Shown here one piece after another: positions 1-5,366 of a DNA stretch of 10,160 nucleotides. How positions within the stretch are numbered: position 1 is the first letter of the stretch; each line of letters starts with the position of its first letter. The notes under the pieces were generated by a model. The model saw nothing but the letters and a program-made list of their open reading frames with translations. It made no database searches and was not told where the DNA came from. The translations under genes were made by a program, and so were the position numbers. Where the stretch lies: the NCBI GenBank assembly GCA_937915975.1, contig CALGGL010000129.1, positions 1 through 10,160 on the forward strand, read 5' to 3'. This stretch comes from an uncultured Lachnospiraceae bacterium. Lineage in GTDB: Bacteria > Bacillota > Clostridia > Lachnospirales > Lachnospiraceae.

Positions 1-1
1 C

Positions 2-292
2 ATCCGATGCATTGTAATCCCCGCTACGCAGGAGATCAGCCTGCAGTGCCTGCAGGAGGGGCTGACCGAAATCTTTCTGAAAGCAGGCTGTGTTTTCTCC
101 GTGCCGACCTGCGGCCCCTGCCTGGGCGGACACATGGGATGCCTGGCAGAAGGAGAACGCGCCGTATCCACCACAAACAGGAACTTTGTCGGGCGGATGG
201 GACACACGAAGAGTGAAGTGATTCTCGCTTCCCCCGCAGTTGCTGCAGCAAGCGCCATAAAAGGCTGCCTCGCGTCCCCGGCAGATCTTTAA
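2..292 (+). CDS. leuC: 3-isopropylmalate dehydratase large subunit, C-terminal end (partial)
   Basis: This is the last 96 codons of LeuC; the 5' part lies outside the window. LeuC pairs with LeuD to isomerise 2-isopropylmalate to 3-isopropylmalate in cytoplasmic leucine biosynthesis, using a [4Fe-4S] cluster. The visible part carries the family motif [12 protein letters not shown], whose CxxC supplies two of the cluster cysteines, followed by the conserved [16 protein letters not shown] stretch and the alanine-rich SPAVAAASA segment near the C terminus. The wording matches the shorter clostridial/archaeal-type LeuC rather than the longer enterobacterial form. The gene ends 14 bases before leuD, with the leuD ribosome-binding site in the gap, so the two are co-transcribed. 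Most arginines use CGN codons, unlike the genes beyond position 900. Identification is secure; only the upstream extent is unknown. Confidence 0.95.
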   Translation: MRCIVIPATQEISLQCLQEGLTEIFLKAGCVFSVPTCGPCLGGHMGCLAEGERAVSTTNRNFVGRMGHTKSEVILASPAVAAASAIKGCLASPADL

Positions 293-306
293 AAGGAGGA
301 TTTTCA

Positions 307-798
307 ATGGTTACCGGAAAAGTATATAAATACGGCAATAATATCGACACAGATGTTATCATCCCGGCACGTTACTTAAACGCACCTTCTCCGGAAGAAC
401 TGGCGAAGCACTGCATGGAAGATATCGACGATTCTTTTGCAACTGTCCCCCATCACGGAGATATCATGGTGGGAGGATGGAATTTCGGCTGCGGATCCTC
501 CCGGGAACATGCTCCCATTGCCATTCAGGCAAGCGGCATTGCCTGCGTCATAGCAGCAAGCTTCGCCCGTATCTTCTACCGAAATGCCATCAATATCGGA
601 TTCCCGATTCTTGAGTGCCCGGAAGCCGCCGAGGCGATTGAGAACGGAGACACGGTGTCCGTCGATTATCAGACGGGGATCATCCGCGACGAGACCACCG
701 GAAAAGTTTTTCAGGCAGCAGCATTTCCTCCCTTTATTGAAAACATTATTGCATGCGGCGGCCTTCTCCCTTATCTGAAGGAGCGCCAGGAAGGATAA
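307..798 (+). CDS. leuD: 3-isopropylmalate dehydratase small subunit
   Basis: LeuD is the swivelling small subunit that completes the isopropylmalate isomerase active site with LeuC. The product is 163 residues, normal for the short LeuD class, and looks complete. Near the N terminus it has YGNNIDTDVIIPARYL, the conserved NIDTD substrate-side loop, and at residues 57-70 it has GWNFGCGSSREHAP, the family signature whose GSSRE loop recognises the substrate. The ATG start follows an AAGGAGG at about 293-299 with normal spacing. Its stop lies three bases before the next start codon, and an AGGAAGG inside its last codons serves as the ribosome-binding site for that ORF, so translation is probably coupled. 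All six arginines are CGN codons and C-ending codons are frequent, in contrast to the AGA-rich genes further right. I see no damage in this gene. Confidence 0.97.
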   Translation: MVTGKVYKYGNNIDTDVIIPARYLNAPSPEELAKHCMEDIDDSFATVPHHGDIMVGGWNFGCGSSREHAPIAIQASGIACVIAASFARIFYRNAINIGFPILECPEAAEAIENGDTVSVDYQTGIIRDETTGKVFQAAAFPPFIENIIACGGLLPYLKERQEG

Positions 799-801
799 AA
801 A

Positions 802-1281
802 ATGACAGAATATCAGATTGCTTTGCTGAAAGGGGACGGCATCGGCCCCGAAATCGTGGAAAGCGCAACAGCTGTTTTGAAAAAAGCAGGAGAGCTTTCC
901 GGCTTTGCACAGGAATATGTGGAGGCTGCGGCACAGATTTTGGGCTGCGGTGTTTGTGTGTGCGACAGAGATCAGATTATAGCGGTTGCAGGTATCCCAA
1001 AGAAGGAGTTGCTTGGAAAGAGCCTTCATAAGGAGCTTGAGGAGGCAATTAATGACAGGGAAGCCATACTTGCCAGAAAGGGTGAGAAGAAGTTTATTAA
1101 AATACTCGGAAACGGTGATAATGAATATTCGGGTGAGATTGTTCAAACAATTATCAGTGAAGGAGATGCCATCGGAGCTGTCATACTTCTAAGTAAGGAT
1201 GAGGCTGCATCAATAGGAGAAGCTGAACAAAAGGCAGCGGTTATTGCCGCAAAGTTTCTCGGAAAGCAGATGGAAGGTTAA
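802..1281 (+). CDS. spoVT: Chimeric ORF: LeuB N-terminus joined to SpoVT C-terminal GAF domain
   Basis: The 159-residue ORF has two unrelated parts. Residues 1-29 are the start of 3-isopropylmalate dehydrogenase (LeuB), recognisable by IALLKGDGIGPEIV, and they sit exactly where leuB belongs after leuC-leuD. From about residue 30 (GELSGFAQEYVEAAAQ) onward it is the C-terminal part of the sporulation regulator SpoVT: the GAF-like sensor domain with CDRDQIIAVAGIPKKELLGKS, GDAIGAVILLSKD and the final AAKFLGKQMEG. The ~50-residue AbrB-type DNA-binding domain of SpoVT is absent, as are about 320 residues of LeuB including its catalytic region. The frame is open across the joint, near bases 880-897. 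If real, the product could be neither a dehydrogenase nor a DNA-binding regulator. Codon use changes at the same place (three AGA/AGG arginines after, CGN before). The neighbour hup fits the native spoVT side. I think a chimeric assembly is most likely. Confidence 0.85.
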   Translation: MTEYQIALLKGDGIGPEIVESATAVLKKAGELSGFAQEYVEAAAQILGCGVCVCDRDQIIAVAGIPKKELLGKSLHKELEEAINDREAILARKGEKKFIKILGNGDNEYSGEIVQTIISEGDAIGAVILLSKDEAASIGEAEQKAAVIAAKFLGKQMEG

Positions 1282-1283
1282 AA

Positions 1284-1334
1284 AAAGGTGTATTTAAAAA
1301 AAACAGCAAAAATACTTGTTTTTTTAGCACCTTT
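1284..1334 (+). terminator. Probable terminator after the spoVT segment
   Basis: Directly after the stop codon there is a nested A+T-rich inverted repeat. The outer arms are AAAGGTG (1284-1290) and CACCTTT (1328-1334); the inner arms are AAAAAAAC (1297-1304) and GTTTTTTT (1318-1325). An alternative reading is a short GTATTT/AAATAC stem (1290-1295 with 1310-1315) followed by the T-rich run at 1316-1325, which is the more usual terminator layout. Either way it separates spoVT from the hup promoter, whose -35 begins five bases later. The stem is weak, so termination may be partial. Confidence 0.55.
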
Positions 1335-1338
1335 ATAC

Positions 1339-1367
1339 TTGACAAATTGCTTATAACAAGGTATAAA
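1339..1367 (+). promoter_or_regulatory. Sigma-A promoter of hup
   Basis: The -35 is a perfect TTGACA at 1339-1344, followed by a 17-base spacer and TATAAA at 1362-1367. The predicted start near 1374 leaves a leader of about 80 bases before the hup ATG. Strength close to consensus fits the high expression expected for HU. Confidence 0.85.
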
Positions 1368-1397
1368 TATGCATAGGGCATTTGTTAAACAGATGTC

Positions 1398-1436
1398 ACA
1401 AACAAGAGGGGATTGTGTATTGCAATCAACGTTTGT
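1398..1436 (+). promoter_or_regulatory. Nested inverted repeat in the hup leader
   Basis: Inside the hup 5' untranslated region, ACAAAC (1398-1403) can pair with GTTTGT (1431-1436), and between them GATTG (1411-1415) can pair with CAATC (1423-1427). This could fold into a two-tier hairpin ending just before the AGGAGG at 1442-1447. It resembles no riboswitch class that I know. It may affect leader stability or ribosome access, but the stems are short and the claim is tentative. Confidence 0.35.
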
Positions 1437-1456
1437 ATTATAGGAGGAATTTTTAA

Positions 1457-1729
1457 ATGAACAAGAATGAATTAGTTGCAAGTATTGCAGAGAAGACTGG
1501 CTTAAAGAAGACTGAGGCTGAGAAGGCACTTAAGGCTTTCACTGATACAGTTGCAGAGCAGTTAAAGAAGGGTGACAAGATCCAGTTAGTTGGATTTGGT
1601 ACATTTGAGGTTGCTGAGAGACCTGCAAGAGAAGGAAGAAATCCTAGAACAGGCGCTACAATGAAGATTAAGGCTTCTAAGGCTCCTAAGTTCAAGGCTG
1701 GTAAGGCATTAAAGGATTCTGTAAACTAA
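1457..1729 (+). CDS. hup: DNA-binding protein HU
   Basis: HU is a small dimeric nucleoid protein that bends and compacts DNA and assists replication and recombination. The product is 90 residues, exactly the family length. It starts with the typical MNKNELVASIAEKTGLKKTEAEKAL helical pair. GFGTFEV lies at residues 46-52, and the DNA-gripping beta arm contains RNPRTG at residues 61-66, including the proline (63) that intercalates between base pairs. The ATG is preceded by AGGAGG at 1442-1447. The gene has its own promoter and a strong terminator, so it is probably monocistronic and highly expressed; all arginines in the arm are AGA. In Bacillus subtilis a MazG-type gene (yabN) lies between spoVT and rqcP; here hup takes that slot, an arrangement common in Clostridia. 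Identification is secure; whether the strain has other HU paralogues cannot be seen. Confidence 0.97.
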   Translation: MNKNELVASIAEKTGLKKTEAEKALKAFTDTVAEQLKKGDKIQLVGFGTFEVAERPAREGRNPRTGATMKIKASKAPKFKAGKALKDSVN

Positions 1730-1754
1730 TTGACAGATAATAAAAAGTAAAGCT

Positions 1755-1795
1755 CAAAGGTCATCATGCTTATGTGTGATGACCTTTGTTTTTTT
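1755..1795 (+). terminator. Rho-independent terminator of hup
   Basis: A perfect 12-bp stem, CAAAGGTCATCA (1755-1766) against TGATGACCTTTG (1777-1788), encloses a 10-base loop and is followed by seven T residues (1789-1795). The rqcP Shine-Dalgarno AGGAGG begins two bases after the T run, which leaves no space for a promoter between them. Confidence 0.93.
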
Positions 1796-1808
1796 AAGGA
1801 GGAAAAAT

Positions 1809-2048
1809 ATGAGACTCGATAAGTATTTAAAGGTGTCAAGGCTTATAAAAAGACGTACTGTTGCCAACGAGGCTTGTGATGCCGGAAGAGTTACGGTTAA
1901 CGGTAAGGTTGTAAAGGCTTCCTATGATGTCAAGGTTGGAGATATAGTAGAAATTGCTTTCGGAAATAAAACGGTTAAGGCTGAGATTACTATGATTGCC
2001 GAAACAACAAAAAAGGATGAAGCTAAGGAAATGTATAACATACTTTAA
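1809..2048 (+). CDS. rqcP: S4-domain RNA-binding protein RqcP (YabO/Hsp15 family)
   Basis: This 79-residue protein is a single S4 RNA-binding domain. MRLDKYLKVSRLIKRRTVANEACDAG is the characteristic first helix-turn-helix, and GRVTVNGKVVKASYDVKVGDIVEI is the S4 beta sheet. In Bacillus the homologue (YabO, renamed RqcP) works with RqcH on stalled 50S subunits carrying peptidyl-tRNA and supports C-terminal alanine tailing. The position just before yabP-yabQ-divIC is the same as in Bacillus, which favours RqcP over other S4 proteins such as heat-shock protein 15. I chose the ATG at 1809 because AGGAGG (1797-1802) lies six bases upstream; a longer in-frame start at 1776 would lie inside the hup terminator hairpin and adds residues the family lacks. 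No promoter is seen between the hup terminator and this gene, so it may depend on read-through. Confidence 0.92.
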   Translation: MRLDKYLKVSRLIKRRTVANEACDAGRVTVNGKVVKASYDVKVGDIVEIAFGNKTVKAEITMIAETTKKDEAKEMYNIL

Positions 2049-2066
2049 AAATAAAGAGCATATTAT
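2038..2066 (+). promoter_or_regulatory. Possible sigma-E-like promoter before yabP
   Basis: ACATACT (2038-2044) and CATATTAT (2059-2066) are 14 bases apart and loosely resemble the sigma-E -35 and -10 elements. The idea is prompted by knowledge that yabP and yabQ are mother-cell (sigma-E) genes in Bacillus. The match is partial and this A+T-rich gap could produce it by chance. Confidence 0.25.
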
Positions 2067-2098
2067 TCTATATAGGTTTCCTTGTTTCGGAGGTTTAT

Positions 2099-2383
2099 AT
2101 GGGAGATATTCAATATGCCAAAAACCATAAGCTTACTCTTGATAACAGAAAAAAAGCCGTTATCTACGGAATAACCAATGTTTGTTCTTTTGACACGGAT
2201 GAGGTAATTCTTGATACAGACATAGGTATGCTTACGATAAAAGGCAAGGATTTACATGTTATAAGACTTGACGTTGATAAGGGAGAACTTGAGATGGCCG
2301 GTACGGTAGACAGTCTTCAGTATTCCGAAAATCACAACATCAAAAAAACTGCGTCGGGTATTCTCGGGAGAATGTTTAAATAA
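2099..2383 (+). CDS. yabP: Sporulation protein YabP
   Basis: YabP is a small sporulation protein made in the mother cell; with YabQ it is needed for normal spore cortex and coat formation in Bacillus, although its biochemical activity is unknown. The product is 94 residues, close to the usual ~100. The visible YabP/YqfC-type features are the N-terminal HKLTLDNRKKAVIYGITNVCSFDTDEVILDT and the following LTIKGKDLHVIRLDVDKGELEMAGTVDSLQYSE, the beta-rich core that ends with G-x-[VI]-x-S-L-x-Y. No signal peptide or membrane segment is seen. A GGAGG at 2089-2093 lies five bases before the ATG. The stop codon touches the start of yabQ directly, so the two are translated together. Identification rests on motif and position and is firm; the function is only genetic. 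Confidence 0.92.
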   Translation: MGDIQYAKNHKLTLDNRKKAVIYGITNVCSFDTDEVILDTDIGMLTIKGKDLHVIRLDVDKGELEMAGTVDSLQYSENHNIKKTASGILGRMFK

Positions 2384-2803
2384 ATGCTTGAAATAATATA
2401 TTCTCAAGGGAATATGTTTGTTGTAAGTCTTATAATGGGAATATGTATGGGATTTACTTATGACATATTAAGAAGTATCAGAAAAACTTTTACCCATGTA
2501 GATATGCTGGTGGGAATAGAGGACATAATTTACTGGCTTATCTGGACGTGGGTTTTTATAGAAAATATATTCAAATTCAATGATGGAAGCTTCAGAATTT
2601 ACATATTTATCGTCACATTTACCGGATTATTGATTTATTGTAATACTATAAGTAGGGGTATTGTAAAAATATTCTTCTACATCTTGTGGTTCGTAAAAAA
2701 ATGTGCCCAAAAACCAAAGAAAATGTTGAAAAATGGCGTATTTTGGTTTAAAATTAAGTTATCTGTTTTAAGAAAAAAGAAATCAAAACGAAGAAATTTT
2801 TAA
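2384..2803 (+). CDS. yabQ: Spore cortex membrane protein YabQ
   Basis: YabQ is an integral membrane protein of the mother cell that locates to the outer forespore membrane and is required for cortex formation in Bacillus. The product has 139 residues. Hydrophobic segments lie at about 11-29, 44-62, 71-88 and 93-105, followed by a strongly basic tail (KKCAQKPKK and RKKKSKRRNF) expected to stay in the cytoplasm. The N-terminal MGICMGFTYDILRSIRK and the central DIIYWLIWTWVF are the family hallmarks. The ATG follows the yabP stop without a gap, and the nearest GGGAG lies inside yabP about 15 bases upstream, pointing to translational coupling. Homology is recognisable despite the low sequence conservation of this family. 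Confidence 0.9.
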   Translation: MLEIIYSQGNMFVVSLIMGICMGFTYDILRSIRKTFTHVDMLVGIEDIIYWLIWTWVFIENIFKFNDGSFRIYIFIVTFTGLLIYCNTISRGIVKIFFYILWFVKKCAQKPKKMLKNGVFWFKIKLSVLRKKKSKRRNF

Positions 2804-2811
2804 GAAAAGGA

Positions 2812-2826
2812 TGCTTAAATTAAGCA
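2812..2826. repeat. Perfect 15-bp palindrome upstream of divIC
   Basis: TGCTTAAATTAAGCA is a perfect inverted repeat with 7-base arms and a single central base, sitting between the yabQ stop and the divIC start. The arms are too close to form an RNA hairpin, so a DNA-binding protein site is more plausible than a terminator. It matches no operator that I can name. Confidence 0.5.
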
Positions 2827-2841
2827 GAGGTAAAACCGGTA

Positions 2842-3156
2842 ATGAGCACACAAAGAAGGAGAAGAAATAAGTCAACAAGAAGACAGTCACGATTTACAAG
2901 CTTTTTGATTGTAGTAGCTGTTTTATTTGTTTGTACCATATCGGCTTTAAGAGTTAAAGAACTCCGTGCTCAGGGTAAGGAACTTGCTTATACCGAATCG
3001 GTTCTTGAGCAGAAGATTGAAGCGGCAAAGCAGGAGAATGAGGTTTTACTTGCAAGGCAGCAGTATATGCAGACCAACAAATACATAGAGGATGTGGCAA
3101 AGGATAAGCTCGGACTTGTATATCCGGATGAGATAGTAATCAAGCCACAACAATAA
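2842..3156 (+). CDS. divIC: Septum formation initiator, DivIC/FtsB family
   Basis: DivIC is a bitopic membrane protein of the divisome that forms a complex with FtsL and DivIB and is needed for both vegetative and sporulation septa. The 104-residue product has a basic cytoplasmic N terminus (MSTQRRRRNKSTRRQSR), one membrane segment at about residues 19-36, and an extracytoplasmic coiled coil at about 38-75 rich in E, K, Q and L. The C-terminal motif is YIEDVAKDKLGLVYPDEIVI, the conserved DivIC/FtsB ending. Length and architecture are normal. The Shine-Dalgarno is modest (AGAGG at 2826-2830, about 11 bases from ATG). It closes the rqcP-yabP-yabQ-divIC unit, as in Bacillus, though the S1-domain gene yabR that follows divIC there is absent here. 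Confidence 0.92.
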   Translation: MSTQRRRRNKSTRRQSRFTSFLIVVAVLFVCTISALRVKELRAQGKELAYTESVLEQKIEAAKQENEVLLARQQYMQTNKYIEDVAKDKLGLVYPDEIVIKPQQ

Positions 3157-3167
3157 AAGATGATTTC

Positions 3168-3198
3168 CCGCTTCGGTTTAATCCGAAGCGGTTTTTTT
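3168..3198 (+). terminator. Rho-independent terminator after divIC
   Basis: A perfect 9-bp G+C-rich stem, CCGCTTCGG (3168-3176) against CCGAAGCGG (3183-3191), has a six-base loop and is followed by seven T residues (3192-3198). It ends the rqcP-divIC unit and isolates the spoIIE promoter downstream. Confidence 0.95.
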
Positions 3199-3228
3199 GT
3201 CAATAAAAATATTTCAATACTGTCAGAG

Positions 3229-3262
3229 TTAGACACCGAAGTGCCGTCTTAAGGGATATAAT
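3229..3262 (+). promoter_or_regulatory. Probable Spo0A-dependent sigma-A promoter of spoIIE
   Basis: A perfect -10 TATAAT lies at 3257-3262. The only good -35 candidate, TAGACA (3230-3235, five of six to consensus), is 21 bases upstream, the abnormal spacing known for Bacillus spoIIE and spoIIG promoters that need Spo0A~P. The heptamer TTAGACA (3229-3235) overlaps the -35 and matches the inverted 0A box TTCGACA at six of seven positions. TGTCAGA at 3221-3227 is a weaker match. The predicted start near 3269 gives a leader of about 30 bases. Confidence 0.65.
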
Positions 3263-3298
3263 TTTTAGGCTGATACAGATTTATTTTGGAGGGATGGT

Positions 3299-5293
3299 AT
3301 GAAGATATCAAATGCTTTTAGAGGATTGGAAATGGCAGCGGCGGGTTTTTTTGTTGGCAGAGCATTTGTAGCTGGGATTAATCCGTTTGCGGTTGGTTTT
3401 TTGACCGCGGCGTGCCTCACAGGAGAGAATGTATGGCTGATTATTATCGGACTGACAGGTGGAATGGCTACTACAGGTTCCGTGTACAAAGCATTTGAAT
3501 ACGGAATAGTAATGCTTATGATAATGATTTTATTTGAGATTAAAAATACAATTAATATAAGAGGCAGAAATTTTCTGTCGGCATTTATTGTAAGTGTTTT
3601 ACTTGCTATCGGAGATTTGGTGACGGGTTCTTTTTTTGAAAAAGATATAAATTATTGGGAAATAATTATTTCCTCGATTATACTGTTTGCTTCCGTAATA
3701 ATATTTATAAAGGGTATGGAAGGAATAAGAACGGATTATATGAGCGTCGTTACGGATAATGAAACGGCAATCGGAATAATTGCAATTTCAGCCGCAGTAT
3801 TGTACGGTATGCCTCTTTTTGTAGGAAATATAGTTGTTGCCCAAAGCTTTGTTATTTTTTCCGTTCTTTATACACTATATAAATTCGGATTCGGAATAGG
3901 TCTGGCGTGGACGGTAATTTCAAGTGCAATATTAAGTGCTAAGAGCGGTGAAACCGAATATCTTGTTGCGCTTGTTATAACGGCAATCACCGTGTATGCT
4001 TTTAATGTTTTTTTTGACGGAGGAAGGTTGCTTTTTGCTGTTTTGTACCTTGTTATATATTATACGGCAGGTTTTACCCTTTATGATATTTTGTTAACGG
4101 GTGAGGGGCAGATGGCGGTTTTATCCGCGCTTCTTGTTTTTGTTCTTGCTCCGGCTAAAATGATGCTCAGTGTAGATGAAAAGGCTAATTATTATGAACC
4201 TGTCGGAAGCTCTCCGGAATGGGGAAGACTTGTTGTAAACAGAGTTAACAGTCTTGCGGATGCATTTAAAAGAATTGAATATACCTTTGCAGGTGACACC
4301 GGTTCGGGTATAGGCTTTAATGATGTGGGTTTAATTATTGAGAATTTCACAAATCAGCTAAATGAGCTTGTACCCATAAGAAAGACAATTGAAGCGGAAA
4401 TTGTTGATGAACTTTCAAAAAGAGGCGTTATGGTAAAAAATATAATGCTTATAAAAAATCAGGACGAACATTACGAGGTATATATTAATGCAAGAGTAAG
4501 ACGTGGAAGCCTTGTGGCGGCGGATACGGTAAAAAGAATCGTTGAGGATAAGATGAAAGTGAGACTTTTGCTAAAGGATGAAAGCCAAGGTATAGTAAGC
4601 CGTAACTATGGAATGTTGTGTATGACGGAAAAACCGGATTTTAGATGTGAAACTGCAGTAAGAAGGCTTAGCAAATATGAAGATGAGATATCCGGGGATA
4701 ATTTTTATATAGGTGATATACATAACGGACAGAAGCTGTTACTTATATCCGATGGAATGGGAAATGGCGAAAATGCTTCAAGGGACAGTAACCGAGTAAT
4801 TGATTCATTAGAGGAACTGCTGAATGCGGGATTCGACAAAGAGATGTCAATTAAGGTTGTTAACTCTTATCTTGCGGATAAAAATAAGGGTGAAAGCTTT
4901 TCGACTCTTGATATGATGATAATTGATTTGTACTCCGGATGTGGCAGGATATATAAGCAGGGGGCGGCAACAACCTTTGTAAAAAGAGGCGGATGGATTG
5001 AGATGATAAAGTCAACCTCACTTCCGGTGGGAATTGTTCCTGATGCCGTGTGTGAAAAGTGTATGAAAAAGCTTTATTCAAATGATATGATTGTTATGGT
5101 AAGTGACGGAATGCTGGAAAGCATATTATTTGAAAATAAAGAGGATTATATGAGGGAGCTTATGCTTAATTCGGATGCGGTTACTCCGGATGAGCTTGCA
5201 GATGAGATAGTTGATAATATCAAATCTCTCGGAGGGAACAGACTTAAGGACGATGCCACTATTATAGTATGTAAAATTGTTAAAAGTTTGTGA
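3299..5293 (+). CDS. spoIIE: Stage II sporulation protein E, PP2C-type serine phosphatase
   Basis: SpoIIE is a membrane-bound phosphatase at the polar septum; it dephosphorylates SpoIIAA-P, which frees sigma-F in the forespore, and it interacts with FtsZ. The 664-residue product has an N-terminal hydrophobic part (about residues 10-290, roughly ten membrane segments), a short cytoplasmic link (about 300-430) and a C-terminal PP2C domain. The phosphatase motifs are intact: SDGMGNG at 484-490 with the metal-binding Asp485, STLDMMIIDLYSG at 535-547, VSDGM at 601-605, and KDDATIIV at 650-657. Family members are usually about 770-830 residues; the missing length falls in the regulatory region after the membrane part, where many clostridial members carry a cysteine-rich stretch. 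GGAGGG at 3288-3293 supports the ATG chosen. There is no frame disruption, so the shortening looks native. Confidence 0.96.
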   Translation: MKISNAFRGLEMAAAGFFVGRAFVAGINPFAVGFLTAACLTGENVWLIIIGLTGGMATTGSVYKAFEYGIVMLMIMILFEIKNTINIRGRNFLSAFIVSVLLAIGDLVTGSFFEKDINYWEIIISSIILFASVIIFIKGMEGIRTDYMSVVTDNETAIGIIAISAAVLYGMPLFVGNIVVAQSFVIFSVLYTLYKFGFGIGLAWTVISSAILSAKSGETEYLVALVITAITVYAFNVFFDGGRLLFAVLYLVIYYTAGFTLYDILLTGEGQMAVLSALLVFVLAPAKMMLSVDEKANYYEPVGSSPEWGRLVVNRVNSLADAFKRIEYTFAGDTGSGIGFNDVGLIIENFTNQLNELVPIRKTIEAEIVDELSKRGVMVKNIMLIKNQDEHYEVYINARVRRGSLVAADTVKRIVEDKMKVRLLLKDESQGIVSRNYGMLCMTEKPDFRCETAVRRLSKYEDEISGDNFYIGDIHNGQKLLLISDGMGNGENASRDSNRVIDSLEELLNAGFDKEMSIKVVNSYLADKNKGESFSTLDMMIIDLYSGCGRIYKQGAATTFVKRGGWIEMIKSTSLPVGIVPDAVCEKCMKKLYSNDMIVMVSDGMLESILFENKEDYMRELMLNSDAVTPDELADEIVDNIKSLGGNRLKDDATIIVCKIVKSL

Positions 5294-5305
5294 CAGGTAT
5301 ATACT
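5277..5305 (+). promoter_or_regulatory. Candidate promoter for tilS-hpt-ftsH
   Basis: TTGTTA (5277-5282) and TATACT (5300-5305) are separated by 17 bases, overlapping the last codons of spoIIE. The -10 matches five of six consensus positions and the -35 four of six. No terminator is seen after spoIIE, so read-through may also supply these genes, but a housekeeping promoter is expected because tilS and ftsH are needed outside sporulation. Confidence 0.4.
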
Positions 5306-5366
5306 TTAAAGCCTTGCTATGTTATTATTTTACAATGGTTCATTATATATGGGGAAAAGGATACAA

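Noticed and set aside
376..1146. A 256-codon open frame on the minus strand opposite leuD and the chimeric ORF
   Set aside because: It is the complement shadow of leuD and of the leuB/spoVT frame; it resembles no known family, and both overlapping + strand frames are clearly recognised proteins.
802..1281. Reading the LeuB/SpoVT ORF as a new two-domain metabolic sensor
   Set aside because: The LeuB part is only about 30 residues, less than a folding unit, and lacks all catalytic residues; operon context and codon shift explain it better as a chimeric joint.
1776..1808. Longer start for rqcP adding eleven residues
   Set aside because: The extra codons lie in the right arm and T run of the hup terminator, whereas the ATG at 1809 has AGGAGG six bases upstream and matches the family start MRLDKYL.
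2811..2870. Small ORF of 19 codons starting inside the palindrome before divIC
   Set aside because: Its ATG has no spaced ribosome-binding site and the frame overlaps the divIC start out of phase.
5319..5366. Upstream ATGs of tilS at 5319 and 5349
   Set aside because: Neither has a Shine-Dalgarno sequence; the ATG at 5367 follows AAAAGG with good spacing and gives the usual N terminus before the PP-loop.
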